A stretch of DNA of 64,000 nucleotides from NCBI RefSeq assembly GCF_001625215.2, contig NC_030384.2, positions 42,566,390 through 42,630,389 on the forward strand. The letters are read 5' to 3'. Under the pieces are notes generated by a model. It made no database searches. It worked only from the letters and a program-made list of their open reading frames with translations, and had not been told where the DNA came from. The translations under genes were made by a program, and so were the position numbers. The DNA is from Daucus carota subsp. sativus (Eukaryota > Streptophyta > Magnoliopsida > Apiales > Apiaceae). Position 1 is the stretch's first letter, and each line of letters opens with the position of its first letter. Below, in pieces: positions 38,153 to 49,455 of the stretch.

Positions 38153-40126
38153 CTAGTCAATTTTCACCGATGAGAAAAGGTAATGAACAAAGTAAAAGGA
38201 TGTGAGGAAGCCGATCGTGCCGGTAGATAACATAATCGCAATTGCAATGAGCAGTGAGTAGCCAAGATATAAAATCGCTGAGACCGGCCCGCTCAAACTT
38301 TGGAGGTCAAAAACCAAGTAATTAATAGAGTAAAGGAATACATACAGGGCAACAGAACCTGATGCGTAAAATGATTTCCACCACCATTGCCAGTCCTCGA
38401 TGCAGAGATGCATGTAAGTGAGGACCACGGAAACTTCAGCGCACACAGTAACCAACAGCAAGAGAACAACAAGAAGGAATCCAAACACATAATAAAACCT
38501 CCCAAGCCATATGCTAGAAAGAATGAAAAAAAGCTCTATGAAGAGGGTTCCAAATGGGAGGGTTCCAGCACCAAGAACAAGAAGCCATGATGGATACTTG
38601 CTAGCAGGAATCTCTCTTGGAATCTGGTTTGTTCTTACAGGGTACTTGATAGGCTCAGCTCGTGTCCCCAAGTATCCACCCAGCAGGGTAAGAGGAACTG
38701 AAATGCAGAACCACAGAGACAATAGTATAAAATACAGGTATATGGGAATGGCACCGGTACTCTTGCTGCCCCATAGAATGAAGTTTAATGCAGTAAGGAT
38801 GACGAAGGCAATGCCTGGGAAGAAGCAGGCAACTGACCAAGAGACAGACCTCCACCCTTCGGAAGTCCCCTTAATAGTACACCACAAACGTACACCAGCA
38901 TAACCAGCCCCTGTTCCCAAGAAAAGGTAAAGAATAATCATTCCGGTCAACAGCATACCTCGTGAAGCCGGTGACATGAAACCAAATGCAGCAAATACAA
39001 TGGTCACAACAGCCATTCCTGTAATCTGAACTCCATCTCCAATCATCACACATAACAGCTTTGAAAAATTTGGCTCTCTAAACACGTCACCAACAACAAG
39101 CTTCCACCCTGAGAGCTCTTCATTCATTTGTGCCTGAGCTTCTTTGTCCAAGTCCTCATATTTCGTCAGATCTCTCCTGACTGTTCTTAGGAATATAACA
39201 AAAACTATACCAGCTAAGAAGAATATTACCATCAGCGAGTTGAGGATTGAAAACCAGTGGACTCGAGCACCTTCCATTTTGAGATAAGCATCCCACCGGG
39301 ACGGCCACTTGATATCGCTTTTCACAAATTCAACCTCATAAGTAAATGACACTCTTTCTTGCTCCCTTATTATTTGAGACTTTTCTAATTCAAGTGGGCA
39401 GTTTACAGATGTAACATTGTCATATATATGAAGCTTGGTCATCCTTTCAGGATCATACTTCACACTACAAGGCAAAACCTCGAAACCAACAATCTCATAT
39501 CCAGATGCTTTCTTCTTATCAGCTTCAGAGATTACACCCATACCCTCTTCCCCTGTCCCGATTATCTCTACACCAGTCCCTTCATACTCATGAACAAAAA
39601 CTTTGAACTTGAGGTGGTTGATAATGTAATCATCTTGTGAGCTTTGTGGTGTATATCCAACTGGAAAACCAGTCCACTGAATTTTGATCCCATTTTGAGT
39701 GGCAAACCTCATGGCAGGTAAGTTGTCCAGAATCATATTCACTTGATAGAGATCACGTGTTCTCTGTTTTAGGAGCTTCACCTCATTCTCGCTTAATGGC
39801 TTTGTCGTGCAAAGATAAACTGACTCATTAATATTCATACGAAAACGATAAGGAGAATTGTCAATCTGGTCTCCCATGAGTAACTCTCCAAGATTCTCTG
39901 CACTTTTCTTTACCCCACCATGTGGCTGGCAATATGGCAGACTGTAGTAGCTGAAGGGAAGCTCAGTTTCTATAGATGTCAGTGAATTGACTTTAGCAAA
40001 TATTTCCTGACCCGTTGAATATGTGTGCATGTAGCTTCCCGGCAGATAAAATCCATTACAAGAATGTGAGATCAGAAGAACATAGATGAATGCAGCCCAG
40101 TATGTTCTTCCCAATATCAAAGACAT
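38153..40126 (-). CDS. transmembrane 9 superfamily protein (nonaspanin/TMN), copy A
   Basis: Endomembrane (Golgi/endosome) nine-helix protein involved in protein sorting, cell adhesion and metal homeostasis in the families studied. Single exon, 657 aa, the usual length. Residues 1-25 are a signal peptide (cut before FYLPGSY). A lumenal domain of about 250 residues follows with LTSIETELPFSYYSLPYC and ENLGELLMGD, typical of plant TMN11/12-type members. The first helix of the bundle begins at VHWFSILNSLMVIFFLAG, and eight more follow. The C-terminus SSVKID carries the KXD/E signal for Golgi retention and COPI binding. Its neighbour, the SPEN-type gene, converges on it; the Arabidopsis relatives At4g12640 and At4g12650 are, from memory, also adjacent. 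Differs from copy B at about 15 residues by eye. Confidence 0.95.
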   Translation of the reverse strand: MSLILGRTYWAAFIYVLLISHSCNGFYLPGSYMHTYSTGQEIFAKVNSLTSIETELPFSYYSLPYCQPHGGVKKSAENLGELLMGDQIDNSPYRFRMNINESVYLCTTKPLSENEVKLLKQRTRDLYQVNMILDNLPAMRFATQNGIKIQWTGFPVGYTPQSSQDDYIINHLKFKVFVHEYEGTGVEIIGTGEEGMGVISEADKKKASGYEIVGFEVLPCSVKYDPERMTKLHIYDNVTSVNCPLELEKSQIIREQERVSFTYEVEFVKSDIKWPSRWDAYLKMEGARVHWFSILNSLMVIFFLAGIVFVIFLRTVRRDLTKYEDLDKEAQAQMNEELSGWKLVVGDVFREPNFSKLLCVMIGDGVQITGMAVVTIVFAAFGFMSPASRGMLLTGMIILYLFLGTGAGYAGVRLWCTIKGTSEGWRSVSWSVACFFPGIAFVILTALNFILWGSKSTGAIPIYLYFILLSLWFCISVPLTLLGGYLGTRAEPIKYPVRTNQIPREIPASKYPSWLLVLGAGTLPFGTLFIELFFILSSIWLGRFYYVFGFLLVVLLLLVTVCAEVSVVLTYMHLCIEDWQWWWKSFYASGSVALYVFLYSINYLVFDLQSLSGPVSAILYLGYSLLIAIAIMLSTGTIGFLTSFYFVHYLFSSVKID

Positions 40127-41075
40127 CTTCCTTGGTTCTAAATCCTCTATATACTTGACACCTCTAAGCCAATATTGCCAGCTTAAGCAAAAAACTGCAT
40201 ATAGAATAAGTAACAGTTAGCGGTGCATGTACTGATATCTAGCTCCCCAAAAATGCTCTGACTATGGGGTGTATAAACAGCGGATGGTTTAGGTTTGATT
40301 TAACCGCTAAAATGTCAGCCGTTGGGTATCTGGAAATGATTTCAAGTAATAAAAGTTTAATCTGAATTACAAACCCTTGTAAATTTAAAAAAATTTATAT
40401 AACTAAAACCTAGATCTCTGATTCCATTTCTTTCTCACAAGCCTAATTTTATTTTTCTCCCATCCTGCTGTTTGTCTCAACTCTCATAGTGCTTTGTCTC
40501 TGTCTCTCTAACACGTCATGTCAAGCTTAAACTTTAAAATCTATCTTGCAGATCATCCGCTAGCACCTTATATAAGTTATCCTAATGACTAAACATCTGT
40601 ATCTTGGTATATCTTTAAAAAGTAATCCCTTGCAACAACTAGCTTTAGGCATCATGAGATTTAATGGATATTTGACTATCTGGATTTGATTCGTTGTATA
40701 CGCTATTGGGCGCTACACATTTAGTATCACCTGTAAGTTGTAACAGGGATCTACTTTTGCAAGTCATTCAGTGAGTGAGATTTAATTTGTGCATAACTTG
40801 TGTTTCAATTTAATTAAAATTATCTCACATAAATTATCTTTAAGTCTTTATTTCCCTGAATTTGGCCCTTTTGGATCCAAGTAGTTTTCTAAACTTTTGT
40901 TTTAATGTGCATTTCATTTCATAGTAAATTACCCCTAATAAAATCAAAATCATGTACTGAATAAACTTGCAATTGAAGGTCTTTTGAAAAATTTATAATC
41001 ACATGAACAAAATAAGGTATTTTTTCCCATTAACAAAAGGTATTCTTTAATTTAACTAGATAGTAATATCTGAAG
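40127..41075. other. upstream flank of TM9SF copy A
   Basis: Colinear with 53848-55135 of the second unit apart from small gaps; the other copy has about 190 bp extra after about 54385 and about 160 bp extra after about 54812. No gene seen. The promoter, or a 5' leader intron, may lie here. Confidence 0.5.
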
Positions 41076-41195
41076 GGGTGATGGGTAGCCTAGTAATAGA
41101 GTCTTTTTTCATGTCTTAGGTTCAATTCTCCCTCACTCGACAATTATCTCAGCATGTATACTACTCTATGAGCTTATAAGCACAAAAAAAAAAAT
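41076..41195 (+). mobile_element. tRNA-derived SINE-like element, copy A
   Basis: TAGCCTAGTAATAGAG resembles a polymerase III A box, GGTTCAATTC at 41119-41128 a B box, and the unit ends in CACAAAAAAAAAAA. The same unit is at 55136-55257, so insertion came before the segmental duplication. It does not fold as a full tRNA. Target duplication not resolved. Confidence 0.6.
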
Positions 41196-41597
41196 GATGA
41201 TTTAAGATACCACAACAGTGGCACATCCCATATAACTCAATAAGCTAGCAATTGGAAGATGTGCAATTTGAACAAATATATAGTCGTAACAGGTTGCAGA
41301 TCACACAGATACTAGCGATGTTTGTAAAAATGAGGCTGTTGTGCTTTTTTAGCTGCATGACTTACTAAAACAAGAAACAGATCTCCGAAATGCATGAAGA
41401 TCGTGGTATAGAGTGCATCCCGTGCTAAATTGTCGTTTTCTCTAGTATTTTGTTTTGGCCATCACCTAGGTGAAAGATAAATACCATGTTTTAATAACAA
41501 CTATCTAAATAAACACACATTATTACGATTTAAACAGTCAGATTCCCCTATGAAGTTAGTTTTAAATTGTGTCCGACTGGTTAAACGCATTAATAAG

Positions 41598-41784
41598 CGG
41601 GGCGGATCTAGAAAGAGGCATGGGGGGGCAGGTTCCTACCCTAAAATTGTTTTTTTTTTACATTTTTTCACCATTCTAAATTTTGCAAAATTATATATGT
41701 GCCCCCACAAAATTTAAAAATATATAGGTGTTTCCCGATAATTTGCTTGGTGCCCCCAAAGTTTGAATCCTAGATCCGCCCCTG
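41598..41784. mobile_element. hAT-like MITE with 8-bp target duplication
   Basis: 187 bp with inverted ends CGGGGCGGATCTAG and CTAGATCCGCCCCTG. It is flanked on both sides by TTAATAAG (41590-41597 and 41785-41792), the 8-bp duplication typical of hAT elements. The second unit (near 55650) has the uninterrupted site GCATTAAGAAGGAGTC, so this is an insertion after the duplication. No coding capacity. Confidence 0.93.
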
Positions 41785-42317
41785 TTAATAAGGAGTCAAA
41801 ATTTCATTAAACATAGGCCAACGCCTAATAGGCTGTGTAATAGGCACATGACTTATCATAACCTAGTTCACCACGAAATCAGAGAGAAAAATATGGTTAA
41901 CCAATTAAATCTACCGCTTAAAGCCACCTAATTAGATTCCTAACCCCTAAACCTAGCCTAGAGCAAAACTCCGAAAGACGGCCAAAATATACAACTATTG
42001 GATATTTAGGGAAGCAAAAGAGCCAAAGAGGTATACGGCCATGAAGACAGTATTGTATCTAACAATCTGCAAAAAACAATTCAACTAAACAAAGTATGCT
42101 TGAATAACCCCCAACAAGAGATGCATAGTGTAGAGCAGATCACAAAACAGTAATAACACACAAACAAGCAAATAATTTAGAAAATCAAATACACAAAACA
42201 AAGCAATTAATATTATCCAGTAAATGAAAAGGTGAAATGAATACACGATGCGAAGTGATGCAACGACTGTGTATAGTTTAAGTTAGCAAGTTCTGTACAG
42301 ATCCATATTACTAAGTA

Positions 42318-42358
42318 GTTACAGAGAGAGAGAGAGAGTACCAGAGAGAGAGAGAGAT
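42318..42358. repeat. GA/CT tract upstream of TM9SF copy A
   Basis: Two GA runs separated by TACC, preserved at the same relative place in copy B (about 56203-56236). Lies 2.2 kb upstream of the ATG; it may mark a distal promoter or a 5' leader exon on the minus strand. Confidence 0.7.
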
Positions 42359-42609
42359 GGATGTTGTAGATAGCAGGCAAGAAGAGACTTTTTGCTGATA
42401 AAACACGGAGAAATAGTATTGCTACCACTCTCTGCACATATTTGTTGATGAAATTACACGAAAAGTAATAACGGATCTTTTAGATCTGGAATATAATATT
42501 TTTCCCCTTCTTTTAATAAATATAAACTATTTGAGTCGATAAGATTTCCCGGTGATAAGCCGGATGACATTCATTCGTTAAAAAAAATACTCTTTAATTC
42601 TGTTTTAAT

Positions 42610-43254
42610 TAATTTTTAACTTTTTACAAAAATATCTAAATCATCAAAAAAAATATTATATAAATCTCGATTAAGTATCACAAAATCTTAAAAATAATTT
42701 AAGTTATTCATTAATGGTTTTTTTTACATAAATATCCAAGCCTAGAAATTTTCTAAGCTTAAAATATTTTAAAATTCTAAGTTATCATTATCTATGATGT
42801 GGACTATCAAAACTTTTTAATGAATAATCCTTTTTTGAAGTATTTTGATGAATATTCTTAAATCTCAGATGGACAATCCAATTCATCGAATCACCCCAGT
42901 GTAGATATCACCGACTTTAAAAATATTTAACTTTTTAAATTCTAATGTCATTAAAACAAGTTTCTAATCTATTGATTTTAATTTAAGTTGAATTTTTTTA
43001 ATTTTGTGAATTATCATTTTTGTTGAGAAGGAGCTGAATACACAGCCAAAAAACATAAATATGCGTTTCCTTCGACCGGATCCATTGTCAGACAACACAA
43101 AGTATGTAAATAATATAATTAACATGTGAAATAACAAAACTCGACTGCCCTGATCATCTGAATATAAAAATGCAACTCTGACTGGTGCAAAAACTTTTGG
43201 AGCAACTCAGACCGCCAAGAGGTGAGTTAGTATTTTAAAAAGAGGAAATATAAA
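42610..43254. other. AT-rich DNA beyond the end of close similarity between the two units
   Basis: Similarity to unit B fades near 42610 (equivalent to about 56450). No gene recognised. Confidence 0.4.
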
Positions 43255-44329
43255 GAGCTATTAACCAAAAAACCCAATAAATTTGTCATTTTTTTGCCAA
43301 AAAATCTTTAAACTTTTCTCTTCACTAACAACTCCAACAAACTTTATTAAAATCATATAAAAAAATACAAAACAAACCATGGTTAAATATTTTATAATCT
43401 GGGTTGTCAAGTATCTCTCCATGATTTGTATCTTTTTATACACGTGTGTGCCACATAACGCCTATTCATTACACGTGTCTACCACATCATGTCTATTCAG
43501 TAATAATTTATCTTTTAATCATTTATAATATTTTAATTAATTTTATAAACTCAAAGAAGATCCGAGGGTTTTTTATCTCTGTCCTAGTATGTGGGTTTCT
43601 TGTCATCTGAATCAGGAGTTGTCTTTGCTGGGATTAGGGCTGTATAAAAATCTTCCGCAGACAAGAAATTGACCTTCTTCTTCTCTTCCCTATCAACCAA
43701 GATTCTTAATCATTGTTAGGCTTCAAAATTACAGTCCACACTGGATTAATTTGTCAGACTAATTTGTCAGACGACACAGATGGTGGGAACTTAACATGAT
43801 GCTCAACAAACTCTTCGGTCTTGGGGTTTTTACGCTTCAAAACGAAATGGCCCTTGTTTGTAACTCGATGTTTATGAGGGCCAAACGTAATAGAGTAAGG
43901 AGATTCATTGTCAAATCCTTTGGCTACCCAAACAGCCTCCTGAGGTCCTGACCAGATAAAAATCAGTTGTATCTGAAGCTTTACTACACAGAGAACAAGA
44001 GGTCGTGGTGCAAATATAATATCTGGACACCAAAATGCTACCTAGGTGATGTTTTGGCGGTCCTCTAGTCTTATGAGGCTTGAGTAAAAAATTTATTTAT
44101 TTTTTTTATGTTTTGATTAATTGTAATCATATTGCCACGTAAGATTTGTGATGATCATGGTTGGTCCACGTCAGCTATAATTAACTCTAGTTAAATTTTT
44201 TTCAAAAATTGAGTAAAGTTTAATGAGGTTGTTAAGGAAAAAAAAAGTTTAAAGGTTTATTGGCAAAAAAGTTTAAAGGTTTATTGGCAAAAAAATGACA
44301 TGTTAGTTGGATTTTTTGGTTAATATCTC
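43255..44329. mobile_element. Mutator-like (MULE) non-autonomous element with captured sequence
   Basis: Long imperfect inverted ends: left GAGCTATTAACCAAAAAACC, and right (read inward on the other strand) GAGATATTAACCAAAAAATC; both continue for about 60 bp into TTTGCCAA and CTTTAAACTTTT. The flanks are the identical 9-mer AAATATAAA (43246-43254 and 44330-44338), the 9-bp duplication expected of Mutator elements. The right arm has a 25-bp tandem duplication (about 44247-44296). No transposase is seen; the interior holds a protein-like open frame on the minus strand. Confidence 0.9.
43754..44041 (-). pseudogene. protein-like open frame captured inside the MULE, unidentified
   Basis: After an acceptor-like CCTAG, the minus strand stays open for about 95 codons to TGA at 43754-43756, without an ATG near its start. 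It encodes a hydrophobic opening (PLVLCVVKLQIQLIFIW), then a folded-looking stretch with WVAKGFDNESPYSITFGPHK and NKGHFVLKRKNPKTEEFVEH. Base composition is clearly richer in GC than the AT-rich surroundings, as expected for captured exon sequence. I do not recognise the parent gene. It may be a transduplicated exon (Pack-MULE); whether it is expressed is unknown. Confidence 0.5.
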
Positions 44330-44759
44330 AAATATAAATAATTCATTGAAAAATCATATTCCAATCATGTTCTCGCTTTATATATAAGTCGAACTTTTAC
44401 GGATTATTATATTTAGTGAACCTAAACACAAACATGTAGTAAAATTAGACATCATATATTACCGAGACATTATATTTGCAAAAATCTAAATTATTGATAA
44501 CATATTATATTTAAATTATAAGTAACTAAAACAGTCAATATAATTACAACGTGATGTCTTATCACACAAAAAACGAAAACTTGATGTGTTCAACAAATTT
44601 TATATACTGAGTAGAGTTCTAATTTAATTCATCATTATAACTAACTCTGTTAGAGATGCTTGTATATTTTTTTCTCGATTTTTTTTAAAAAAAAGAAGGT
44701 AAAGCTCAAGGCGGCCAACAAAAGCTTGAACAATAAAATTTCAAGTTTTAACTGTTTTT

Positions 44760-44945
44760 CTATAAAATACAGTAATACACTTTTAAAATTAGAAAAATAA
44801 CTTCTTTTTTTGAAACGAGAAAAATAATTTCTTTCAAAAAAATCATATGCAAACAGTGTTTCTCAAAACGACAAATACTTTTCTACACAAGTTCATTAAA
44901 AATAAAAAATCAAGTGTCAACTTATAAAACTACACACTCATGAAT
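44760..44945. other. segment shared with 62840-62995 (left shoulder of Lhca3 flank)
   Basis: AATCATATGCAAACAGTGTT and CAAAACGACAAATAC-type words match the stretch lying directly before Lhca3 copy B. In unit A this segment is separated from Lhca3 by about 4.4 kb of extra DNA. Confidence 0.7.
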
Positions 44946-44950
44946 ATAGC

Positions 44951-45181
44951 GGGTGTTTGGGGCGCTTATAAGTCTGGCTTCTGAAATTATAAGTTAGAAT
45001 CATTTATTTGTATCGTTTGTGTAAAAAGTTGAGAAGCATTTATAAGAAGTTAAGATTTTTAGTTTTTGTTACATGACTTCTATTTTTTTCCAAACACTTT
45101 AATCACTTATAAGTTTTAACTAAATTTCTACTTCATTTTTTTTATTTTAAACAAGAAACACTTAGCTCACCCAAAAGGCCC
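44951..45181. mobile_element. Tourist/hAT-type MITE
   Basis: Left GGGTGTTTGGGGCGCTTATAAG-type end and right CTTAGCTCACCCAAAAGGCC are imperfect inverted repeats, with ATA next to both ends. Class uncertain. It marks the left border of the extra block in unit A. Confidence 0.5.
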
Positions 45182-45220
45182 ATAATATTTGTATCAAATT
45201 ACATATTTACGAAAGATAAT

Positions 45221-45455
45221 GCGGGTGTATTGGATTGGGATTTTAAAGCATTTTTTTGTATTCATGAAATCCGAGGGTATTCGATTGGGATTGTTTGAAA
45301 TCCATTAAAATTTTAAGGTATTCAATTGAGATTTTAAATTATGCTACAAAATCTGATGATATTCAATTGAGATTTTAAATTATGCTTTAAAATCCGATGA
45401 TATTCAATTGAGATTGTTTAAAATCCATTAAAATCTGATAGTACACGCGTTATAT
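45221..45455. mobile_element. truncated relative of the 25385-25820 MITE
   Basis: Begins GCGGGTGTATTGGATTGGGA and contains three to four repeats of a unit of about 45 bp around ATTCAATTGAGATTTTAAAT. The right inverted end is missing. Confidence 0.6.
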
Positions 45456-48400
45456 GCTTTTCTGATAGTACACGTGTTCTTCTTTCCCACAGGCTGTCCC
45501 CCGTTTTTCCCAAACTAAAAAAACTGGTTTCATTCAAAAAAGATTTTTGTCGACTCTCCAATGGTACATCATCTTCTCGCATTTTTTTTATTATTTCAAA
45601 ATCTGAATTTCAACTTTTTTCGCTCTAATTCACCTTTTTATTTTCGGTTTACGGCACCTTCTTGGCATATCTAATTTTTGCTATATTGCTTAAATAACAT
45701 CCTTTTAAAATATTTATTCTGATTTTGTTTGTAAAGGTGTTTATATTAGTTCACAATGCTGTTGAAGTTGAATATAATCAGTGCACTGAGTTTTGTAACT
45801 CAGATGAAAGGGTGTGGCATGTTCTTATTTTTTCCCTTGTTTTGTTGGTTAATTATCTTGCAACGGTCTAATTTCAACACATTTACATATTTATTGTATA
45901 TGATTTTTGTAACCAAATATTTATTGCACTGCACGTGTTTGATAAAAGATCTAAAAGGATATATGTGTTTAAACATCGTAAATGATGCTCATTGATTTTG
46001 ATTATGCTCTTGTTGCTGTTCTTGATAGTTATTCTTCTTCTTGCATACAATGATAATTCATATTCATTTTTTTATATATTGTACATAATCTGCTAGAGTA
46101 CAACTTACAAGTATATAAGTTAACCATTTTTATGATTTTTAATTCTTAAATTTTCTGCTTAGGTTGCAAGAGTGTGCGTAGCACAAGGTATGATGTCTAA
46201 TATGTAAATCATTGTATAGGTTGCAATTTACGAAGCAATGGAACAACAGAGAATAACCATAACAAAAGCAAGCAACCTTCAAGACACGAACTTCCACTTG
46301 AGCTGCAGCCAATCCCACTGGAGGCCGCTATGACAAGTCAAAACCCCTGAAGGTTCAAATTAACTATCATAATATAGATAATTAGGCTATCATATTTAAA
46401 TATATTTGAAATATATTTGAGCACCCCAGACTTATAAAATATTAAAAACTATATATGTTTCTGGATGTTGTGTGTTGTTTCCACTCGCAGGGCCGATGTG
46501 CTTCCTCTTGTTATCCTGTCAAGGTTTGATCTTGTATGTCATGATCAATGACCCTGATGATCAAACAGATTACCACATTGCTATAGTTTATCAAAAGCGT
46601 GAAACAACAATTTCTCCAACGTTCTCTACTGCCCAATTGAAGTGTTTTTATTTATAGATGTGTAAACTGAGTTTTATTTGGTATAACCAACAATTTTAAT
46701 TACAGCTTAGTGCAGAAGCTGGACAATTGTTGGTGGCATCATATGTTACTTTACACAGAGGTGATACAGCTCCTGGGAGTAGAATTGCATATTGCATGAG
46801 TGTTTGATGCTATACATCTGATTTTACCAGGACAAAATCTATATGGTCACTCTTTCCCGTGACCAGACCAAATCAAGCCCATTGCATTAAAAATATTACA
46901 TATATCAAATTTAGCCACTTCTCCTTATATCTTGGATGTTGGGTTGCATGTCTTTTAGTTGCAATTATTTATGTTAGTTTATGTGGGAAGTGGGACTTTG
47001 GGTTGCTTATGCGTATTATTAATGGGATTTGAATTGGGATGATGCATTGTACATGCTCTTTGATGTTTTTTGGTCAATTTGTTGAGCACTATATCTGCAA
47101 ACTATTGAGTTTAGATCAAATTGATTGTTCCAGTGATTTTACATTGATGCATATAAATAACTCCTTAAGCTACCCCCAAGCAATTCCATTATTGCAAGCA
47201 ATGTTTATAAAGTGCATACAGCTATTGTTGCGTCTTGATTTGGTATGTATGTTCGGGTATATGAAAAGAGATTGGACACATATTCTCCTCCGTAAATACT
47301 CTATCTATCTACCTTCAGCACGTGTTAGGTTGATGTAGTTTATGTGCCCTGTCATTTTATATTATGAGCTTCAACTTGCTCAATTAAATTGCACTTTCTT
47401 TCCATAGCAAGTCAGGGCTCAAAATTGTGCTTAATAACCTGTGATTTACTATGTCAACAGACTAAGTTGATTGTTTGTATGTTTTATCGGATTGGCTGTG
47501 AAGAAGCAAAAGACGGTTAAGTAGCGGTCTTTTTTACTTTTATTAACAATGTATCTAATTGACTGTAACTCTTATATAGGTAAGAATTCAGTATTAGTTA
47601 TTTCAGAACCATCGATTTATCATTTATGTACTTATGTCTCTACGGATGCTTGAAATCAACTAAGAGACGATGGTTGGCTAATTCAAGGGATTCTAAAAAA
47701 ACAAAACTTTAGCATGTTACACATGGCTACTCTTATGGTTCATTAACTGACTCATTGCTTTTGTTTTTCTTTTTGTAGTCTTTCTATCAGAGGTTTTCTT
47801 GCAGTTTCTTAAAATTGCCAGATGGGATCACACAGGTAAGTCTTTCATAAAAATACCAAAGAGTAGATTTAGTTCTAACTGATCAACTTAGTTGTAATCA
47901 ACTATGCAAGCCTAATTGAAAAGAAAAAGGGTCAGAGATTAGCTGAAGAGGCTGTCTGAGGAGTGTGATAAAGTTACATCAGAAAATAATACAATAAAGG
48001 TATTCCAGTGTCCTTTTCTATTTCCAAGTAAAATACATTTGTAATAAATTATCTTTTTTGTCACACAACTGCCCTTCAACTTGATCCATAATTAATCAAC
48101 CAAGAAAAACAATCAACCAAGAAAAACAAAGCTTGATCCATAGAGTAAATACATTTATAAAATACTTTTGATGCTGACCTGACTTTGGCATGTATACTTT
48201 TCGCAGATTGAAGTTTAAGAGACACATTGTCATCTTCTTCATCTCGAATTACTCAACTTCATTCTAGCATAATGGAGTCCTGTGATTCAGCCAAGTATAA
48301 TGCAGTTCAAAACAATGCAAGTGTACCAGTGCCTCCTCGTAAATTGCTATAACCTTTTTTGATAGATTACTTATTCTGAAATTTATTAGTATAAATTCAC

Positions 48401-48821
48401 TGATCTTTTATATTGCTCAACAACGTACATTGTAAATTGCTTTGTAGACAGTTCAGGTCATGTTTCAAAAATTAGAAATTTTACATTCTACCATTTTGCA
48501 TACTGTTGACAGCTTCAAGATATGCAGCAAACTTTCCAGTCTCAGTTACATTTTCTTTATTATTAACTTTCCCTAAGATTTGTCTAAATTCAGCAAACTT
48601 CCAAGTCTGTTTCTGGAACATCATATATCCAAATCTTGAAAGTTTGGCGTTGTCAGGACACATGTATATTCTCTTCTCTTTGCTTCTCTAATCTAATCAG
48701 CTACTCTCCATCTATTATTAAATCACACAATCCCACAAATTTTATCCTATTCCTCAAATGTTACAGGAGATATATACTCTTACGTGTTTGGTTTCTGAAT
48801 AAATATACATCTTTATTGCAG
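45456..48821. other. AT-rich block with scattered exon-like pieces
   Basis: Several short stretches have coding-like character between splice-like borders: about 46705-46800 ([20 protein letters not shown]), 47779-47836 (FLSEVFLQFLKIARWDH) and 47943-47999 (LKRLSEECDKVTSENNTIK, coiled-coil-like). They are not in a continuous gene model and I cannot name their parents. The block is absent from the equivalent place in unit B. Confidence 0.4.
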
Positions 48822-49033
48822 GGATCAGCCAAGAACTTGCCTTCATCCTGCACTTCACGACTTAAACTGGGTTTGGTAAGAATTGTCAATATTGTATGTT
48901 TGTCCTCTGTTGCCTATTAAAATTTCTAAGAAATGTTATCAAATTAAAATTGCAGTGTTTTCCCCCCCAAAATATGGTGCAGCAAATCCAAACACCAATC
49001 TTTCTGCTAAATGCGGCCTATGATTCATGGCAG
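48822..49033 (+). pseudogene. pectin acetylesterase fragment (two internal exons)
   Basis: Exons 48822-48875 (18 codons, [18 protein letters not shown]) and 48956-49033 (26 codons, [20 protein letters not shown] then AYDSWQ) have intact acceptor and donor sites and compatible phase. These are the conserved consecutive segments of plant pectin acetylesterases (carbohydrate esterase family 13), which remove acetyl groups from pectin in the cell wall. The start, the catalytic Ser region (GCSAGG) and the C-terminal half are not seen within the window, so only a fragment is present. It lies in the extra block of unit A, 420 bp from Lhca3 copy A and on the opposite strand. Confidence 0.8.
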
Positions 49034-49455
49034 GTTAGACACCTTATGATTATGATCTAGATATACTCACTACTGTTTAATATTATTTATAGACACTATC
49101 ATTGAAGGAGATATGTGATATGCAAGTATAATATCAAGTCTGTCATTTGAATGTGATACAGGGAGTTTCCTATATACGTTTTTGAAGTTGCTGCTATAAT
49201 TATATTAGGTGTTGTGAAAATGCAGTTGATGTTTGGTTGCATTATAAACAACTCCTTTTCCCTTACATGGCTAGTTTGTGATGACGAAAACCCTATCTTA
49301 AGACATAACTTACTGACATAGATTATTTAAATATTCTCAAATTCAAACTAAATAGACTTGTGGAAAATATGCCCGCGGTAGTTGGGCACACTTCCTAGTA
49401 TGAGATAAAATTGACAAGGTGGTAAATTCACAATGTGGGTTTAAGTTCCAGAGTT

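Noticed and set aside
38387-38903. Plus-strand open frames opposite the TM9SF genes (also 52108-52624)
   Set aside because: They are antisense shadows of a long coding exon, present in both copies only because the exon is.
41076-41195. Candidate tRNA gene
   Set aside because: Only box A/B-like motifs are present; no cloverleaf with anticodon arm or proper acceptor pairing could be drawn, and a poly-A end follows, so SINE-like is the better reading.
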